Positions 17,854 through 26,996 of a DNA stretch of 64,000 nucleotides are shown here, in pieces. The DNA comes from Azospirillum halopraeferens DSM 3675 (GTDB lineage: Bacteria > Pseudomonadota > Alphaproteobacteria > Azospirillales > Azospirillaceae). Position 1 is the first letter of the stretch; every line of letters begins with the position of its first letter. A model generated the notes under the pieces. The model saw only the letters and a list, made by a program, of their open reading frames with translations. It was not told the origin of the DNA and did no database searches. The stretch lies in the NCBI RefSeq assembly GCF_000429625.1, contig NZ_KE386927.1:237160-301159 (forward strand), read 5' to 3'. Position numbers and translations under genes: made by a program.

Positions 17854-18594
17854 ATGGGGGCGGCGGCGGAGCTGAGGCGGCTGGCGGGTGCGGCGCTGGA
17901 CGCGCTGCTGCCGCCGCGCTGCCTGTCGTGCGGCACCGGCGTCGACCGCCAGGGAGGGCTGTGCCCGTCGTGCTGGGCGGGGCTGACCTTCATCGCAGCC
18001 CCTCTGTGCGCCTGCTGCGGCCTGCCGTTCGAGTACGCGGTGCCCGGCGAGACCCTGTGCGGCGCCTGCATCGCCGACCCCCCGCTGTTCGCCCGCGCCC
18101 GCTCGGTGCTGGTCTATGACGACGCCAGCCGGCCGCTGGTTCTGGGATTCAAGCACGGCGACCGCACCCACGCCGCCGGGCCGTTCGGCGCCTGGATGGC
18201 GCGGGCCGGGGCGGACGTCCTGGCCGGGGCCGACCTGCTGGTGCCGGTGCCGCTGCACCGCTGGCGCCTGTTCGCCCGCCGCTACAACCAGTCGGCCCTG
18301 CTGGCCCTGGCGGTGGCGCGCCTGTCGGGGGTGGCCGCGGCGCCCGACCTGCTGGTGCGCCGGCGCCGCACCCGCAGCCAGGGCGGGCTGGACCGCACAG
18401 GCCGGCAGCGCAACGTCGCCGGCGCCTTCGCCCTGCGGCCCGGCCGCGCCGACCGGGTTGCCGGGCGCACGGTGGTGCTGGTGGACGACGTGCTGACCAC
18501 CGGGGCGACCCTGTCGGAATGCGCGCGCGTCCTGCTGCGCGCCGGCGCGGCGCGGGTGGAGGTGCTGACCCTGGCCCGCGTCATCAAGGGGTGA
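17854..18594 (+). CDS. comF: ComF-family phosphoribosyltransferase-like protein
   Basis: 246 residues. N-terminal double zinc ribbon (CLSCGTG, CPSCW, CACCGLP, CGACI; about residues 27-75), then a type I phosphoribosyltransferase fold ending with the PRPP loop VVLVDDVLTTGATLSE (about 209-224). In competent bacteria ComF acts in DNA uptake; in non-competent alphaproteobacteria the role is unclear. Its start is 15 bp after the FliQ-like stop, so it is probably in the same transcript, and glutaredoxin follows. Confidence 0.9.
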   Translation: MGAAAELRRLAGAALDALLPPRCLSCGTGVDRQGGLCPSCWAGLTFIAAPLCACCGLPFEYAVPGETLCGACIADPPLFARARSVLVYDDASRPLVLGFKHGDRTHAAGPFGAWMARAGADVLAGADLLVPVPLHRWRLFARRYNQSALLALAVARLSGVAAAPDLLVRRRRTRSQGGLDRTGRQRNVAGAFALRPGRADRVAGRTVVLVDDVLTTGATLSECARVLLRAGAARVEVLTLARVIKG

Positions 18595-18657
18595 CGTCTG
18601 GCGCGGTCGCGGGTTTGCGTCATATAGTTCCCCCGGTTTCCAAGGAGAGCAGCCCCC

Positions 18658-18918
18658 ATGGCCGACGTCGTCATGTACACCACCCCCTTCTGCCCCTACT
18701 GCATGCGCGCCAAGCGGCTGCTCGATTCCAAAGGGGTGACGTACGAGGAGATCGACCTCTACATGCATCCCGGCCGGCGCGACGAGATGATCGAGCGGGC
18801 CGAGGGGCGCAGCACGGTGCCGCAGATCTTCATCGACGGCACGCCGGTCGGCGGCTGCGACGACATCCACGCGATGGACCGCGCCGGCAAGCTGGACCCC
18901 ATGCTGGGGATCGGGTGA
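18658..18918 (+). CDS. grxC: Glutaredoxin 3 (dithiol)
   Basis: 86 residues, typical GrxC size. The redox motif CPYC is in TTPFCPYCMRAKRLLDSKG and the glutathione-binding TVPQIFID (about 55-62) with cis-Pro and GGCDDIHAMD follow. It reduces protein disulfides and glutathione mixed disulfides in the cytoplasm. A good ribosome-binding site (AAGGAGAG) precedes the ATG. Two bases separate it from the nitrilase-family gene. Confidence 0.95.
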   Translation: MADVVMYTTPFCPYCMRAKRLLDSKGVTYEEIDLYMHPGRRDEMIERAEGRSTVPQIFIDGTPVGGCDDIHAMDRAGKLDPMLGIG

Positions 18919-18919
18919 G

Positions 18920-19756
18920 GTGGCGGGGGTGCTGAGGGCGGCCTGCGTCCAGGTCTCCGCCGGGACCGAAATCGGTCCCAACCTGGAGGCCGCCGGCGAT
19001 CTGATCCGCCGCGCCCGCGACGGCGGCGCCACGTTCATCGCCACGCCCGAGAACGTCTCGATGATCGTGCAGGGCCGCGCCGCCGTGCTGGAGCGCGTGC
19101 GGCCGGAGGCGGATCACCCCGGCATCCCCTTCTTCGCCGATCTCGCGCGCGAGACCGGGGCGTGGCTGCTCGCCGGGTCGCTGGGCATCCTGCTCGACGA
19201 CGGGGAGCGGGTGGCCAACCGCAGCTACCTGTTCGACGACGCCGGCGCCGTGGTCGCCACCTACGACAAGATCCACATGTTCGACGTGGACCTGGAGAGC
19301 GGCGAGAGCTACCGCGAATCCTCGACCTTCCGGCCGGGGGACCGGGCGGTGGTGGCGCCGTCGCCGTGGGGCGGCATCGGGCTCAGCATCTGCTACGACG
19401 TGCGGTTTCCCCACCTGTACCGGGCGCTGGCCAAGGCGGGGGCGTCGATCCTGACGGTGCCGGCGGCGTTCACCGTGCCGACCGGGCGCGCCCACTGGCA
19501 CGTTCTGCTGCGCGCCCGCGCCATCGAAACCGGCTGCTTCGTGATCGCCCCCGCCCAGGTGGGCGCCCACGACCAGGGCCGGCGGACCTTCGGCCATTCC
19601 CTGATCATCAGCCCGTGGGGCGAGGTGCTGGCCGATGCCGGCGAGGCGGTGGGCGTCGTGACCGCCGACCTCGACCTCGACCGGGTGGCCGAGGCGCGGC
19701 GCATGGTCCCCTCCCTCACCCACGACCGTCCGTTCACCCTGGACGGAGTGGCGTAG
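18920..19756 (+). CDS. Carbon-nitrogen hydrolase (Nit1/omega-amidase-like)
   Basis: 278 residues from a GTG at 18920, immediately behind grxC. It is a nitrilase-superfamily amidase with the Glu-Lys-Cys triad: Glu in ATPENVSM, Lys in ATYDKIHMFDVDL, Cys in LSICYDVRFPHLY. The pattern is close to Nit1, the deaminated-glutathione amidase that repairs a glutathione by-product, which would fit the neighbouring glutaredoxin; this is inference. No signal peptide, so cytoplasmic. Confidence 0.85.
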   Translation: MAGVLRAACVQVSAGTEIGPNLEAAGDLIRRARDGGATFIATPENVSMIVQGRAAVLERVRPEADHPGIPFFADLARETGAWLLAGSLGILLDDGERVANRSYLFDDAGAVVATYDKIHMFDVDLESGESYRESSTFRPGDRAVVAPSPWGGIGLSICYDVRFPHLYRALAKAGASILTVPAAFTVPTGRAHWHVLLRARAIETGCFVIAPAQVGAHDQGRRTFGHSLIISPWGEVLADAGEAVGVVTADLDLDRVAEARRMVPSLTHDRPFTLDGVA

Positions 19757-19825
19757 GGGCGGGCCTCATACGCGCGGTCAGGACCATTCTGACCGCCGCG
19801 TTCAAACGCCACCCGGGCTTCGGAC

Positions 19826-21574
19826 CTATCGGGCCGCGGCCGCCGCCGCGTCGGGCGGGGCCTCGGCGCCGCGGGCGCGGCGGGCCAGGCGGGCGCGCAC
19901 GGCAAAGGGCACCGCCAGCAGCCCCTGGAGGAGCGCCCAGGTCAGCGCCTCCCGGTTGGGAGCGGTCCAGTCGATGGCGCTGAGCGGGGCGGCGCCGGTG
20001 CCGCGCAGCCAGCCCCGCAGGGGGGCGTCCACCGGCAGCAGCCCCTCCGCCAGCACGATCAGCACCGCCGCCAGGATGAGGCCGCGGGCCAGCCAGGCGT
20101 CCAGCCGGCCGGAGCCGGCGGCGGCGGTGCGCGGGTCGCGGAAGCCGGTCGCGGCGGCGAAGGCGGCGGCCCGGCCGGTGCCGGCCGGCCGCACCGCCAT
20201 GCCGATCAGGCCCAGCGCCAGCAGGCCGAACACCGGCACCGGGTAGTCGGCGGCGGGGAAGTCGCGGTAGCGGCCGTCGAAGACGATCAGCAGGCTCCAC
20301 ACCACCGCCACCAGGGCGAGCAGCGCGGCGGTGCCGCGGCCGAGCCCGGCCAGCGCCCCCGCGGCCGTGCCGCCGCCGACCAGACGCCGCGCCGCCGCCA
20401 GCAGAGCCGCCGCCAGCGCGCCGGACAGCACCAGCATCGCGGCACCGAGCGCCACGTCCTGCGGGTAATAGTTCCAGTGCAGGGCCACGGCGGCGGCGTG
20501 CACCATGCCGCCGGCGACGCCTTGCGTCAGCACCGCCAGCGCGGCGAAGGCCGGCAGCGACAGCGGCGGACCGGCCGCCGCCAGCACGGCCATCAGGCCG
20601 AAGCCGGCGGCCAGGGCGATGCCGGCGTGCAGCGGCCAGCGCGGGTTCTCCACCACCGGGCCGGCCAGCGGGAACTTCGGCGCGCGGTCCACGGTGTAGA
20701 GGCCCCAGTGGCCGCCGACGGTGCCCTCCAGCTTCTGCTTCCAGTTCTGGTCGAACGCCTCGATCACGTTGTAGTCGAAGCCCTCCCGCTCGGCCAGGCG
20801 GACGAACAGGTTGACGAAGCGCGCCTTGGCGACCAACCCCGGGGCGGCGGGCCCGCGGGCGCGCCCGGCGGTGGGCCAGCCGGTCTCGCCCACCAGGATG
20901 GGCTTGCCGGGAAAGCGCTCGGCGATGGCGCGGTAGGACCATACGATGTGCTCCGCCGCCTTCTCCACGCCGGCCGGGATGTCCTCCCAGTAGGGAAGCA
21001 GGTGGATGGTCAGGTAGTCCACCTCGTCGGCCATCTGCGGGTACTTCAGCCACCATTCCCAGACGTCGGCGTAGGACACGGGCTGGGCAATGGCGGCGCG
21101 GACGCGGCGGATGTAGCCGGACAGCCGCTCCGGCGTCAGTTCGCCGCGCAGCAACACCTCATTGCCGACGATGACGCGGGTGATGACGTCGGGGTAGCGG
21201 TTGGCCAGCTCGATGAGGGAGGCGATCTCCTCCTCGTTCTTGTCCGTGCGGCTGGACAGCCACGCCCCCATGGTGACCTGAAGGCCGTGCCGGCGCGCCA
21301 GTTCCGGCACCACCTGCAACCCCTCCAGCGACGTGTAGGTGCGGATGCCCGAGACCTGGCGCGACAGCACCTCCAGATCCTCGTCGATCTGCGCGGGCGT
21401 CGCCAGTTCGCCGGTCAGCGGGCTCTGTCCGTCGCGGAACGGGGCGTAGGACACGCTCTTCAGCGTGGCGGACGGCAGCGGGTCGAGGGGCACCGGCCGG
21501 TTGGGAAGGGACCAGGCGGCGAGGTGGGCGAGGCCGGCCAGGGCCAGCACGAGGATCAGGGAAAGGATTCGCAT
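19826..21574 (-). CDS. Membrane-anchored GH17 beta-1,3-glucanase/transglycosylase-like protein
   Basis: 582 residues from the ATG at 21574. An N-terminal membrane anchor (MRILSLILVLALAGLAHLAA) leads into a GH17 barrel (about 35-290) with the acid/base Glu in RVIVGNEVLLRG and the nucleophile Glu in KPILVGETGWPTAG. The C-terminal half (about 300-570) is a series of eight or so hydrophobic helices, separated by an Arg-rich loop. GH17 enzymes act on beta-1,3-glucans; with a membrane C-terminus such proteins are linked to glucan or curdlan-like polymer trimming in related bacteria. No glucan synthase lies nearby. Confidence 0.8.
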   Translation of the reverse strand: MRILSLILVLALAGLAHLAAWSLPNRPVPLDPLPSATLKSVSYAPFRDGQSPLTGELATPAQIDEDLEVLSRQVSGIRTYTSLEGLQVVPELARRHGLQVTMGAWLSSRTDKNEEEIASLIELANRYPDVITRVIVGNEVLLRGELTPERLSGYIRRVRAAIAQPVSYADVWEWWLKYPQMADEVDYLTIHLLPYWEDIPAGVEKAAEHIVWSYRAIAERFPGKPILVGETGWPTAGRARGPAAPGLVAKARFVNLFVRLAEREGFDYNVIEAFDQNWKQKLEGTVGGHWGLYTVDRAPKFPLAGPVVENPRWPLHAGIALAAGFGLMAVLAAAGPPLSLPAFAALAVLTQGVAGGMVHAAAVALHWNYYPQDVALGAAMLVLSGALAAALLAAARRLVGGGTAAGALAGLGRGTAALLALVAVVWSLLIVFDGRYRDFPAADYPVPVFGLLALGLIGMAVRPAGTGRAAAFAAATGFRDPRTAAAGSGRLDAWLARGLILAAVLIVLAEGLLPVDAPLRGWLRGTGAAPLSAIDWTAPNREALTWALLQGLLAVPFAVRARLARRARGAEAPPDAAAAAAR

Positions 21575-21714
21575 GGGGCCCACTGTACATCGGGACGGGC
21601 GCGGCCCTAGCACCCAATTGGGGTGAAACCGTGGCACGCCGCCCCGCGATGTCCCGGGGCCGCGTGCAACACGGCCTTGCGGCCCCCGTGCCGCTTCGCA
21701 CAATATCGCCGACC

Positions 21715-22203
21715 ATGCCGACCACGCCCACGGACACCGTCCGCCACACCCTCGACCTGCCCGACGAGGCCGCCACCGCGGCGCTCGCGCGGCGACTCGC
21801 CCCCCGCCTGCGCCCGGGCGACGTGCTGGCGCTGCGCGGCGACCTCGGGGCCGGCAAGACCGCCTTCGCCCGGGCGATGATCCGCGCCCTGCTGGACGAC
21901 GCGGACGCCGAGGTGCCCTCCCCCACCTTCACGCTGGTGCAGGTCTACGACACGCCGGCCCTGGCGGTGTGGCACTTCGACCTCTACCGCCTTTCCGGCC
22001 CCGACGAGGTGGAGGAGCTGGGCTGGGACGAGGCGGCCGGCGGCGTGGCGCTGGTGGAATGGCCGGACCGGCTGGGGCCGCTGCTGCCCGCCGACCGGCT
22101 GGAGCTGACCCTGTCCGCCGGCCCCGCCCCCGGCAGCCGGCGGGCCGAACTGGCCGGATTCGGCGCCGCCGCCGCGCGGCTGGCCGCGGGAGATCCGGCG
22201 TGA
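21715..22203 (+). CDS. tsaE: tRNA threonylcarbamoyladenosine biosynthesis ATPase TsaE
   Basis: 162 residues from the ATG at 21715. P-loop GDLGAGKTAFARAM (about 41-54), then VPSPTFTLVQVYD and VWHFDLYRLSGPDEVEELGW, and VALVEWPDRLGPLLP, the TsaE signatures. It drives the TsaBDE cycle that makes t6A37 in tRNA. Its stop overlaps the amgK start (GTGA), so the gene heads the tsaE-amgK-murU-addB-addA run. The divergent GH17 gene starts 140 bp upstream. Confidence 0.93.
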   Translation: MPTTPTDTVRHTLDLPDEAATAALARRLAPRLRPGDVLALRGDLGAGKTAFARAMIRALLDDADAEVPSPTFTLVQVYDTPALAVWHFDLYRLSGPDEVEELGWDEAAGGVALVEWPDRLGPLLPADRLELTLSAGPAPGSRRAELAGFGAAAARLAAGDPA

Positions 22204-23216
22204 CCGGCCCGGCCGCCGACCCGGCGTCGTTCCTGGAGCGCCACGGACTCGGGACCGCCGCGCGCCGGCCCCTGGCCGGCGACGCCTCGGCGCGGCGCTA
22301 TGAACGGGTGAGCGACGCCGGCGGAACGACGCGCATCCTGGTCGCCACGCCCGACCCGGCCGGAGATCTGGTGCCCTTCATCGCCATCGGCGGCCTGCTC
22401 GACCGGCTGGGCTTCTCGGTGCCGCGGGTGCTCGTCGCCGACACGGCCACCGGCCTGGCGCTGCTGGAGGATTTCGGCGACGACACCTTCTCCCGCCTGG
22501 CCGGGGCGGGGGACGAGGACGCGGAGGCCCTGTACGCGCTGGCCACCGACGTGCTGGCGGAGTTGCACGGCCGTTTCCGGCCGGAGCACGCCGCCGGCCT
22601 CGCCCTGCCCGTCTACGACGCCGGCCTGTTCCTGGACCAGGTCATGCTGTTCGCCGACGTCTACCCCGCCGCCGTCGGGTGCCCCCTGTCGCAAACGGCG
22701 CGCCGGGACCTTGAGGCGGCTTGGCGGGCGGTGTTGCCGGCGGCCTGCGCCGGGCCGGTCTCGCTGCTGCTGCGCGACTACCACACCGACAACCTGATGC
22801 GCCTCGACCGGCCGGGGGTGCGGGCGGCCGGGCTGCTCGACTTCCAGAACGCCGGGGTGGGGCCGGTGGCCTACGACCTGGTGTCGCTGCTGGAGGACGC
22901 CCGGCGCGACGTTCCCGACGACCGGGCGGAGCGGATGATCGCCCGCTACCTGTCCGCCCGGCCGGAGTGCGACCCGGCCGCGTTCCGCCGCTCGTGCGCC
23001 GTTCTCGGCGCGGTGCGCCATGCCCGCGTCCTGGCCATCTTCGTGCGGCTGGCCGGGCAGGGCAAACCCGCCTACCTTGCCCACCTGCCGCGCGTCCGCC
23101 GCCTGCTGGACCGCCGGCTGCGCCAGCCCGCGCTTGCCCCGGTGGCCGACTGGTTCGACCGCCACCTGCCGCCGCACCTGCGCGCGGACTTCGTCATTCC
23201 GGAGCCGACACAATGA
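22200..23216 (+). CDS. amgK: N-acetylmuramate/N-acetylglucosamine kinase (AmgK)
   Basis: Kinase of the aminoglycoside-phosphotransferase fold that phosphorylates MurNAc/GlcNAc at C1 during peptidoglycan recycling. 338 residues, GTG start overlapping tsaE. Kinase features: RPLAGDASARRYERV (P-loop-like), the catalytic loop LLLRDYHTDNLMRL with Asp and Asn, and the metal-binding GLLDFQNAGVGPVAYDL. The stop overlaps the murU ATG. The pair feeds MurNAc-1-phosphate to MurU, bypassing de novo UDP-MurNAc synthesis; in Pseudomonas this route gives intrinsic fosfomycin tolerance (known for the family, not tested here). Confidence 0.92.
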   Translation: MTGPAADPASFLERHGLGTAARRPLAGDASARRYERVSDAGGTTRILVATPDPAGDLVPFIAIGGLLDRLGFSVPRVLVADTATGLALLEDFGDDTFSRLAGAGDEDAEALYALATDVLAELHGRFRPEHAAGLALPVYDAGLFLDQVMLFADVYPAAVGCPLSQTARRDLEAAWRAVLPAACAGPVSLLLRDYHTDNLMRLDRPGVRAAGLLDFQNAGVGPVAYDLVSLLEDARRDVPDDRAERMIARYLSARPECDPAAFRRSCAVLGAVRHARVLAIFVRLAGQGKPAYLAHLPRVRRLLDRRLRQPALAPVADWFDRHLPPHLRADFVIPEPTQ

Positions 23217-23959
23217 CCGACGCACCGTTCATGCCCAAGGTGGCGATGGTGCTGGCCGCGGGCCTGGGCCTGCGCATGCGCCCGCTGACCCTGCACCGGC
23301 CGAAGCCCCTGATCCCGGTCGGCGGGCGCGCCCTGCTGGACCACGCGCTGGACCGGCTGGCGGCGGCGGGGGTGGAGACGGCGGTGGTCAACGCCCATTA
23401 CAAGCGCGAGATGATCGCGGCGCACCTGGCGCAGCGCGCCGAGCTGCCGGCCACCGTGCTGTCCATGGAGGACACGCCGCTGGAAACCGGCGGCGGCATC
23501 CGCAAGGCGCTGCCGCACCTGGGTGGCGCGCCGATCCTGACGGTCAACGCCGACATCCTGTGGCTGGACGGCCCGACGCCGGCCCTGAAGCGCATGGCCG
23601 CCCACTGGGACCCCGGGCGCATGGACGCCCTGCTGCTGCTGATGGCGACCACCCGGGCGGTGGGCTACGACGGGCGCGGCGACTTCCACATGGACCCGCT
23701 GGGCCGGCTGGAACGCCGCGGCGAATCGGAGATCGCGCCCTTCGTCTACGCCGGCGTGCAGATCATCCGGCCGGAGCTGTTCGCCGACGGGCCGGACGGC
23801 GCCTTCTCCACCAACCGGGTCTGGGACCGGTCGCGCGAGGCCGGCCGCCTGTGGGGTCTGGCCCACGACGGCGCCTGGTTCCACATCGGCACCCCCGACG
23901 CCCTGCGCGAGGCCGAGGAGCTGCTGGACGCCGGCGGCGTCCGCTGGATCTGGCCGTGA
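23213..23959 (+). CDS. murU: N-acetylmuramate alpha-1-phosphate uridylyltransferase
   Basis: 248 residues from the ATG at 23213, overlapping the amgK stop (ATGA). Nucleotidyltransferase signature VAMVLAAGLGLRMRPLTLHR followed by KPLIPVGGRALLDHAL, the metal-binding ILTVNADILW and HIGTPDALREAEELL. It converts MurNAc-1-P plus UTP to UDP-MurNAc. The coupling to amgK supports this assignment over a general sugar nucleotidyltransferase. addB starts 7 bp later. Confidence 0.92.
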   Translation: MTDAPFMPKVAMVLAAGLGLRMRPLTLHRPKPLIPVGGRALLDHALDRLAAAGVETAVVNAHYKREMIAAHLAQRAELPATVLSMEDTPLETGGGIRKALPHLGGAPILTVNADILWLDGPTPALKRMAAHWDPGRMDALLLLMATTRAVGYDGRGDFHMDPLGRLERRGESEIAPFVYAGVQIIRPELFADGPDGAFSTNRVWDRSREAGRLWGLAHDGAWFHIGTPDALREAEELLDAGGVRWIWP

Positions 23960-23966
23960 ACCCGCG

Positions 23967-26900
23967 ATGGCCGCGGCCCGCCCCATGAGTGACCGCCCTC
24001 CCGCCGGTGCCGCCGGCCGCATCCACACCATCGCGCCCGGCGTGCCCTTCGTGGACGCGCTGGCGGAGGGCATCGCCGCGCGCACGGGGGACGAGCCGCT
24101 GGCCCTGGCCGGGGTCACCGTCCTGCTGCCCACCCGGCGCGCCTGCCGGGCCCTGCGGGAGGCTTTCCTGCGCCGTTCCGGCGGGCAGCCCACCCTGCTG
24201 CCGCGGATGATGCCGCTGGGCGACCTCGACGCCGAGGCGCTGGTGCTGGGGGCGGAGGAGCTGCCGGGACCGGCGGCGCTGGAGCTGCCGGAACCGGTGG
24301 CGGGTGCCGAGCGCCAGTTGCTGCTGGCCCGCCTGATCCTGAAGGCCGAGGGTGTGTCCGCCACCACGGCGCAGGCGGTGCGCCTGGCCGGCGACCTCGG
24401 CCGGTTCATCGACCAGGTGTGGACGGAGCGGCTGAGCTTCGACGGCCTCACCCGCCTGGTGCCGGAGGATTACGCCGAGCACTGGCAGGTCACCCTGAAG
24501 TTCCTGGAGATCGTCACCGCCCACTGGCCGGCCATCCTCGAAGGCCGCGGCAGCGTCGACCCGGCCGACCGGCGCAACCGGGTGCTGGAGGCGCAGGCCC
24601 GCCTGTGGACCGAGCGGCCGCCCGCCGGCCCGGTCATCGCCGCGGGCACCACCGGCTCCATCCCCGCCACCGCCGACCTGCTGGCCGCGGTGGCCGGGCT
24701 GCCCGACGGCGCGGTCGTCCTTCCCGGCCTCGACCGGGACTGCGACGACACCACGTGGGAGGCTGTAAAGGACGACGAGGCCCATCCCCAGCACGGGCTG
24801 GCCCGCCTGCTCGACCGGCTGGGGGTCGCCCGCGACTCGGTGCGGCCGTGGACGGACGCCCGCGACGGCCGCGCGCCGCGCGCCCGCCTGATCGCCGAGG
24901 CCATGCGCCCGGCCGCCACCACCGAGGGCTGGCGGGAGCTGGACGGGGTGGGACCGGAGGCGACGGACGGGCTGACCCGCATCGACGCCGCCGGGCCGGA
25001 GGAGGAGGCGGCGGCCATCGCCCTGCTGATGCGCCACGCCCTGGAAACGCCGGAGCGCACCGCCGCCCTGGTCACCCCCGACCGCAACCTGGCGCGCCGC
25101 GTCGCCATGGCCCTGCGGCGCTGGGGCGTGGAGGTGAACGACTCGGCCGGCCGGCCGCTGGCCGACACGGCGGCCGGCACCTACCTGCGCCTGTGCGCCG
25201 AGGTGGCGGCCAGCCGCGCCCACCCGCTGGCCCTGCTGGCCCTGGCCAAGCACCCGCTGGCCGCCGGCGGCCGCGACCCGTCGGACTTCCGCCACGCCGC
25301 CCGGGCGCTGGAGCGCACGCTGCTGCGCGGGCCCCGCCCCGGCGATGGCTTCGCCGGCATCGCCGCGGCCCTGCGCGCCGCCGACGACGACCGGTTCGAG
25401 CACCCGCAGCAGCGCGCCATCCTGACGGAGTGGGTGGAGGATCTGGAGCGCCGCGCCGCGCCCTTCGCGGCGGCCCTGGCCGGCACGACGCCGCTGAAGG
25501 GGCTGATCGACGCCCATGTCCGCTTCGCCGAGGACCTGGCCGCCGGCGCCGGCGAGGCGGGCGCCGACCGGCTGTGGCGCCATGACGACGGCGAGGCGGC
25601 CGCCGCCTTCGTCGACGAGCTGCGCCGCGCCGCCGCGGACTTCCCCGCGGTGCCCGGCACCGACTACCCGGCCCTGCTGGAGGCGCTGATGGACGGCCGG
25701 GCGGTGCGCCCGCGCTTCGGCCTGCACCCGCGCCTGGCCATCCTGGGGCCGCTGGAGGCGCGGCTGCAGCACTACGACCTGATGATCCTCGGCGGACTCA
25801 ACGAAGGGACCTGGCCGCCCGACCCCGCCGCCGACCCCTGGATGTCGCGCCCCATGCGCCGCGACTTCGGCCTGCCCGGCCCGGAGCGCATGATCGGCCT
25901 GTCGGCCCACGACTTCGCCCAGGCGTGCGGCGCCCCCGCCGTGGTGCTGACGCGGGCCGAGCGTGTGGACGGCACGCCCACCGTGCCGTCGCGCTGGCTG
26001 CTGCGGCTGGAGACGGTGCTGAAGGCGCTGGGCCTGGAGGACCGCATCGAGGGCGAGGGGCGGCGCTGGCTGGCCTACGCCCGCACCCTGGACGAGCCCG
26101 ACGCGGTGCGCCCCGTCGCCCCGCCGGAGCCGCGCCCGCCCGTCGACGTACGGCCGCGCAAACTGTCGGTCACGCAGGTGGAAACGTGGATGCGCGACCC
26201 CTACGCCATCTACGCCCGGCACATCCTCAGGCTGCACAAGCTGGAGCCCATCGCCGCCGATCCCGGTGCGGCGGAGCGCGGGCAGTTCATCCACACCGCC
26301 CTCGACGCCTTCGTGCGCGCCCACCCCGGCCCGCTGCCGCCGGACGCGGTGCAGCGGCTGCTGGCCTGCGGGCGCGACTCGTTCGGGGCGCTGCTGGACA
26401 CCCAGCCCGACGTCCGGGCCTTCTGGTGGCCGCGGTTCGAGCGGGTCGCCGCCTGGTTCGTGGCGCTGGAGCGCGAGCGGCGCCTGACCGTCAAACCCCT
26501 GGCGACCGAGGTGTCCGGCCGGCTGGAACTGGCCGGGCCGGCCGGCCCCTTCGTGCTGACCGCCAAGGCCGACCGCATCGACCGGACCGGCGGGGTGGGG
26601 CCGGACGGCGGCCTGGTCATCATCGACTACAAGACCGGCACCCCGCCGTCGGCGCGGGAGATCGCGCTGGGCTTCGCGCCGCAGTTGCCGCTGGAGGCCG
26701 CCATCGCCGCCGCCGGCGGCTTTGCCGGCGTGGCCGCCGGGGCGGTGGCGGAGATCGCCTTCTGGCGCCTGTCCGGCGGCGACCCCGCGGGGGAGGCGCG
26801 GCCGGTCCGGGGTGACGTGGCGGAGATGGCGGCGGCGGCGCGCGGCGGGCTGGAGGCGCTGATCCGCGCCTTCGACGACCCGGCCACCCCCTACCGCTCC

Positions 26901-26996
26901 CGCCCGCGGCCGGACATGGCGCCGCGCTACACCGATTACGCGCACCTGGCGCGGGTCCGGGAATGGTCGGCGGGTGCCGCGGGGGACGGGGAATGA
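23967..26996 (+). CDS. addB: Double-strand break repair protein AddB
   Basis: 1009 residues of the alphaproteobacterial AddB type; with AddA it resects double-strand breaks to a recombination hotspot. The C-terminal RecB-family nuclease is intact: AERGQFIHTALDAFVRAH (His), LTAKADRID, and VIIDYKTGTPPSAREI (Asp/Lys). The inactive helicase-like N-terminus lacks the P-loop of the Bacillus form, starting GVTVLLPTRRACRALREA, and the C-terminus lacks the Cys cluster that binds Fe-S in Bacillus AddB; both traits are usual in this subfamily. An alternative start is the ATG at 23985. Its stop overlaps the addA start (ATGA). Confidence 0.93.
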   Translation: MAAARPMSDRPPAGAAGRIHTIAPGVPFVDALAEGIAARTGDEPLALAGVTVLLPTRRACRALREAFLRRSGGQPTLLPRMMPLGDLDAEALVLGAEELPGPAALELPEPVAGAERQLLLARLILKAEGVSATTAQAVRLAGDLGRFIDQVWTERLSFDGLTRLVPEDYAEHWQVTLKFLEIVTAHWPAILEGRGSVDPADRRNRVLEAQARLWTERPPAGPVIAAGTTGSIPATADLLAAVAGLPDGAVVLPGLDRDCDDTTWEAVKDDEAHPQHGLARLLDRLGVARDSVRPWTDARDGRAPRARLIAEAMRPAATTEGWRELDGVGPEATDGLTRIDAAGPEEEAAAIALLMRHALETPERTAALVTPDRNLARRVAMALRRWGVEVNDSAGRPLADTAAGTYLRLCAEVAASRAHPLALLALAKHPLAAGGRDPSDFRHAARALERTLLRGPRPGDGFAGIAAALRAADDDRFEHPQQRAILTEWVEDLERRAAPFAAALAGTTPLKGLIDAHVRFAEDLAAGAGEAGADRLWRHDDGEAAAAFVDELRRAAADFPAVPGTDYPALLEALMDGRAVRPRFGLHPRLAILGPLEARLQHYDLMILGGLNEGTWPPDPAADPWMSRPMRRDFGLPGPERMIGLSAHDFAQACGAPAVVLTRAERVDGTPTVPSRWLLRLETVLKALGLEDRIEGEGRRWLAYARTLDEPDAVRPVAPPEPRPPVDVRPRKLSVTQVETWMRDPYAIYARHILRLHKLEPIAADPGAAERGQFIHTALDAFVRAHPGPLPPDAVQRLLACGRDSFGALLDTQPDVRAFWWPRFERVAAWFVALERERRLTVKPLATEVSGRLELAGPAGPFVLTAKADRIDRTGGVGPDGGLVIIDYKTGTPPSAREIALGFAPQLPLEAAIAAAGGFAGVAAGAVAEIAFWRLSGGDPAGEARPVRGDVAEMAAAARGGLEALIRAFDDPATPYRSRPRPDMAPRYTDYAHLARVREWSAGAAGDGE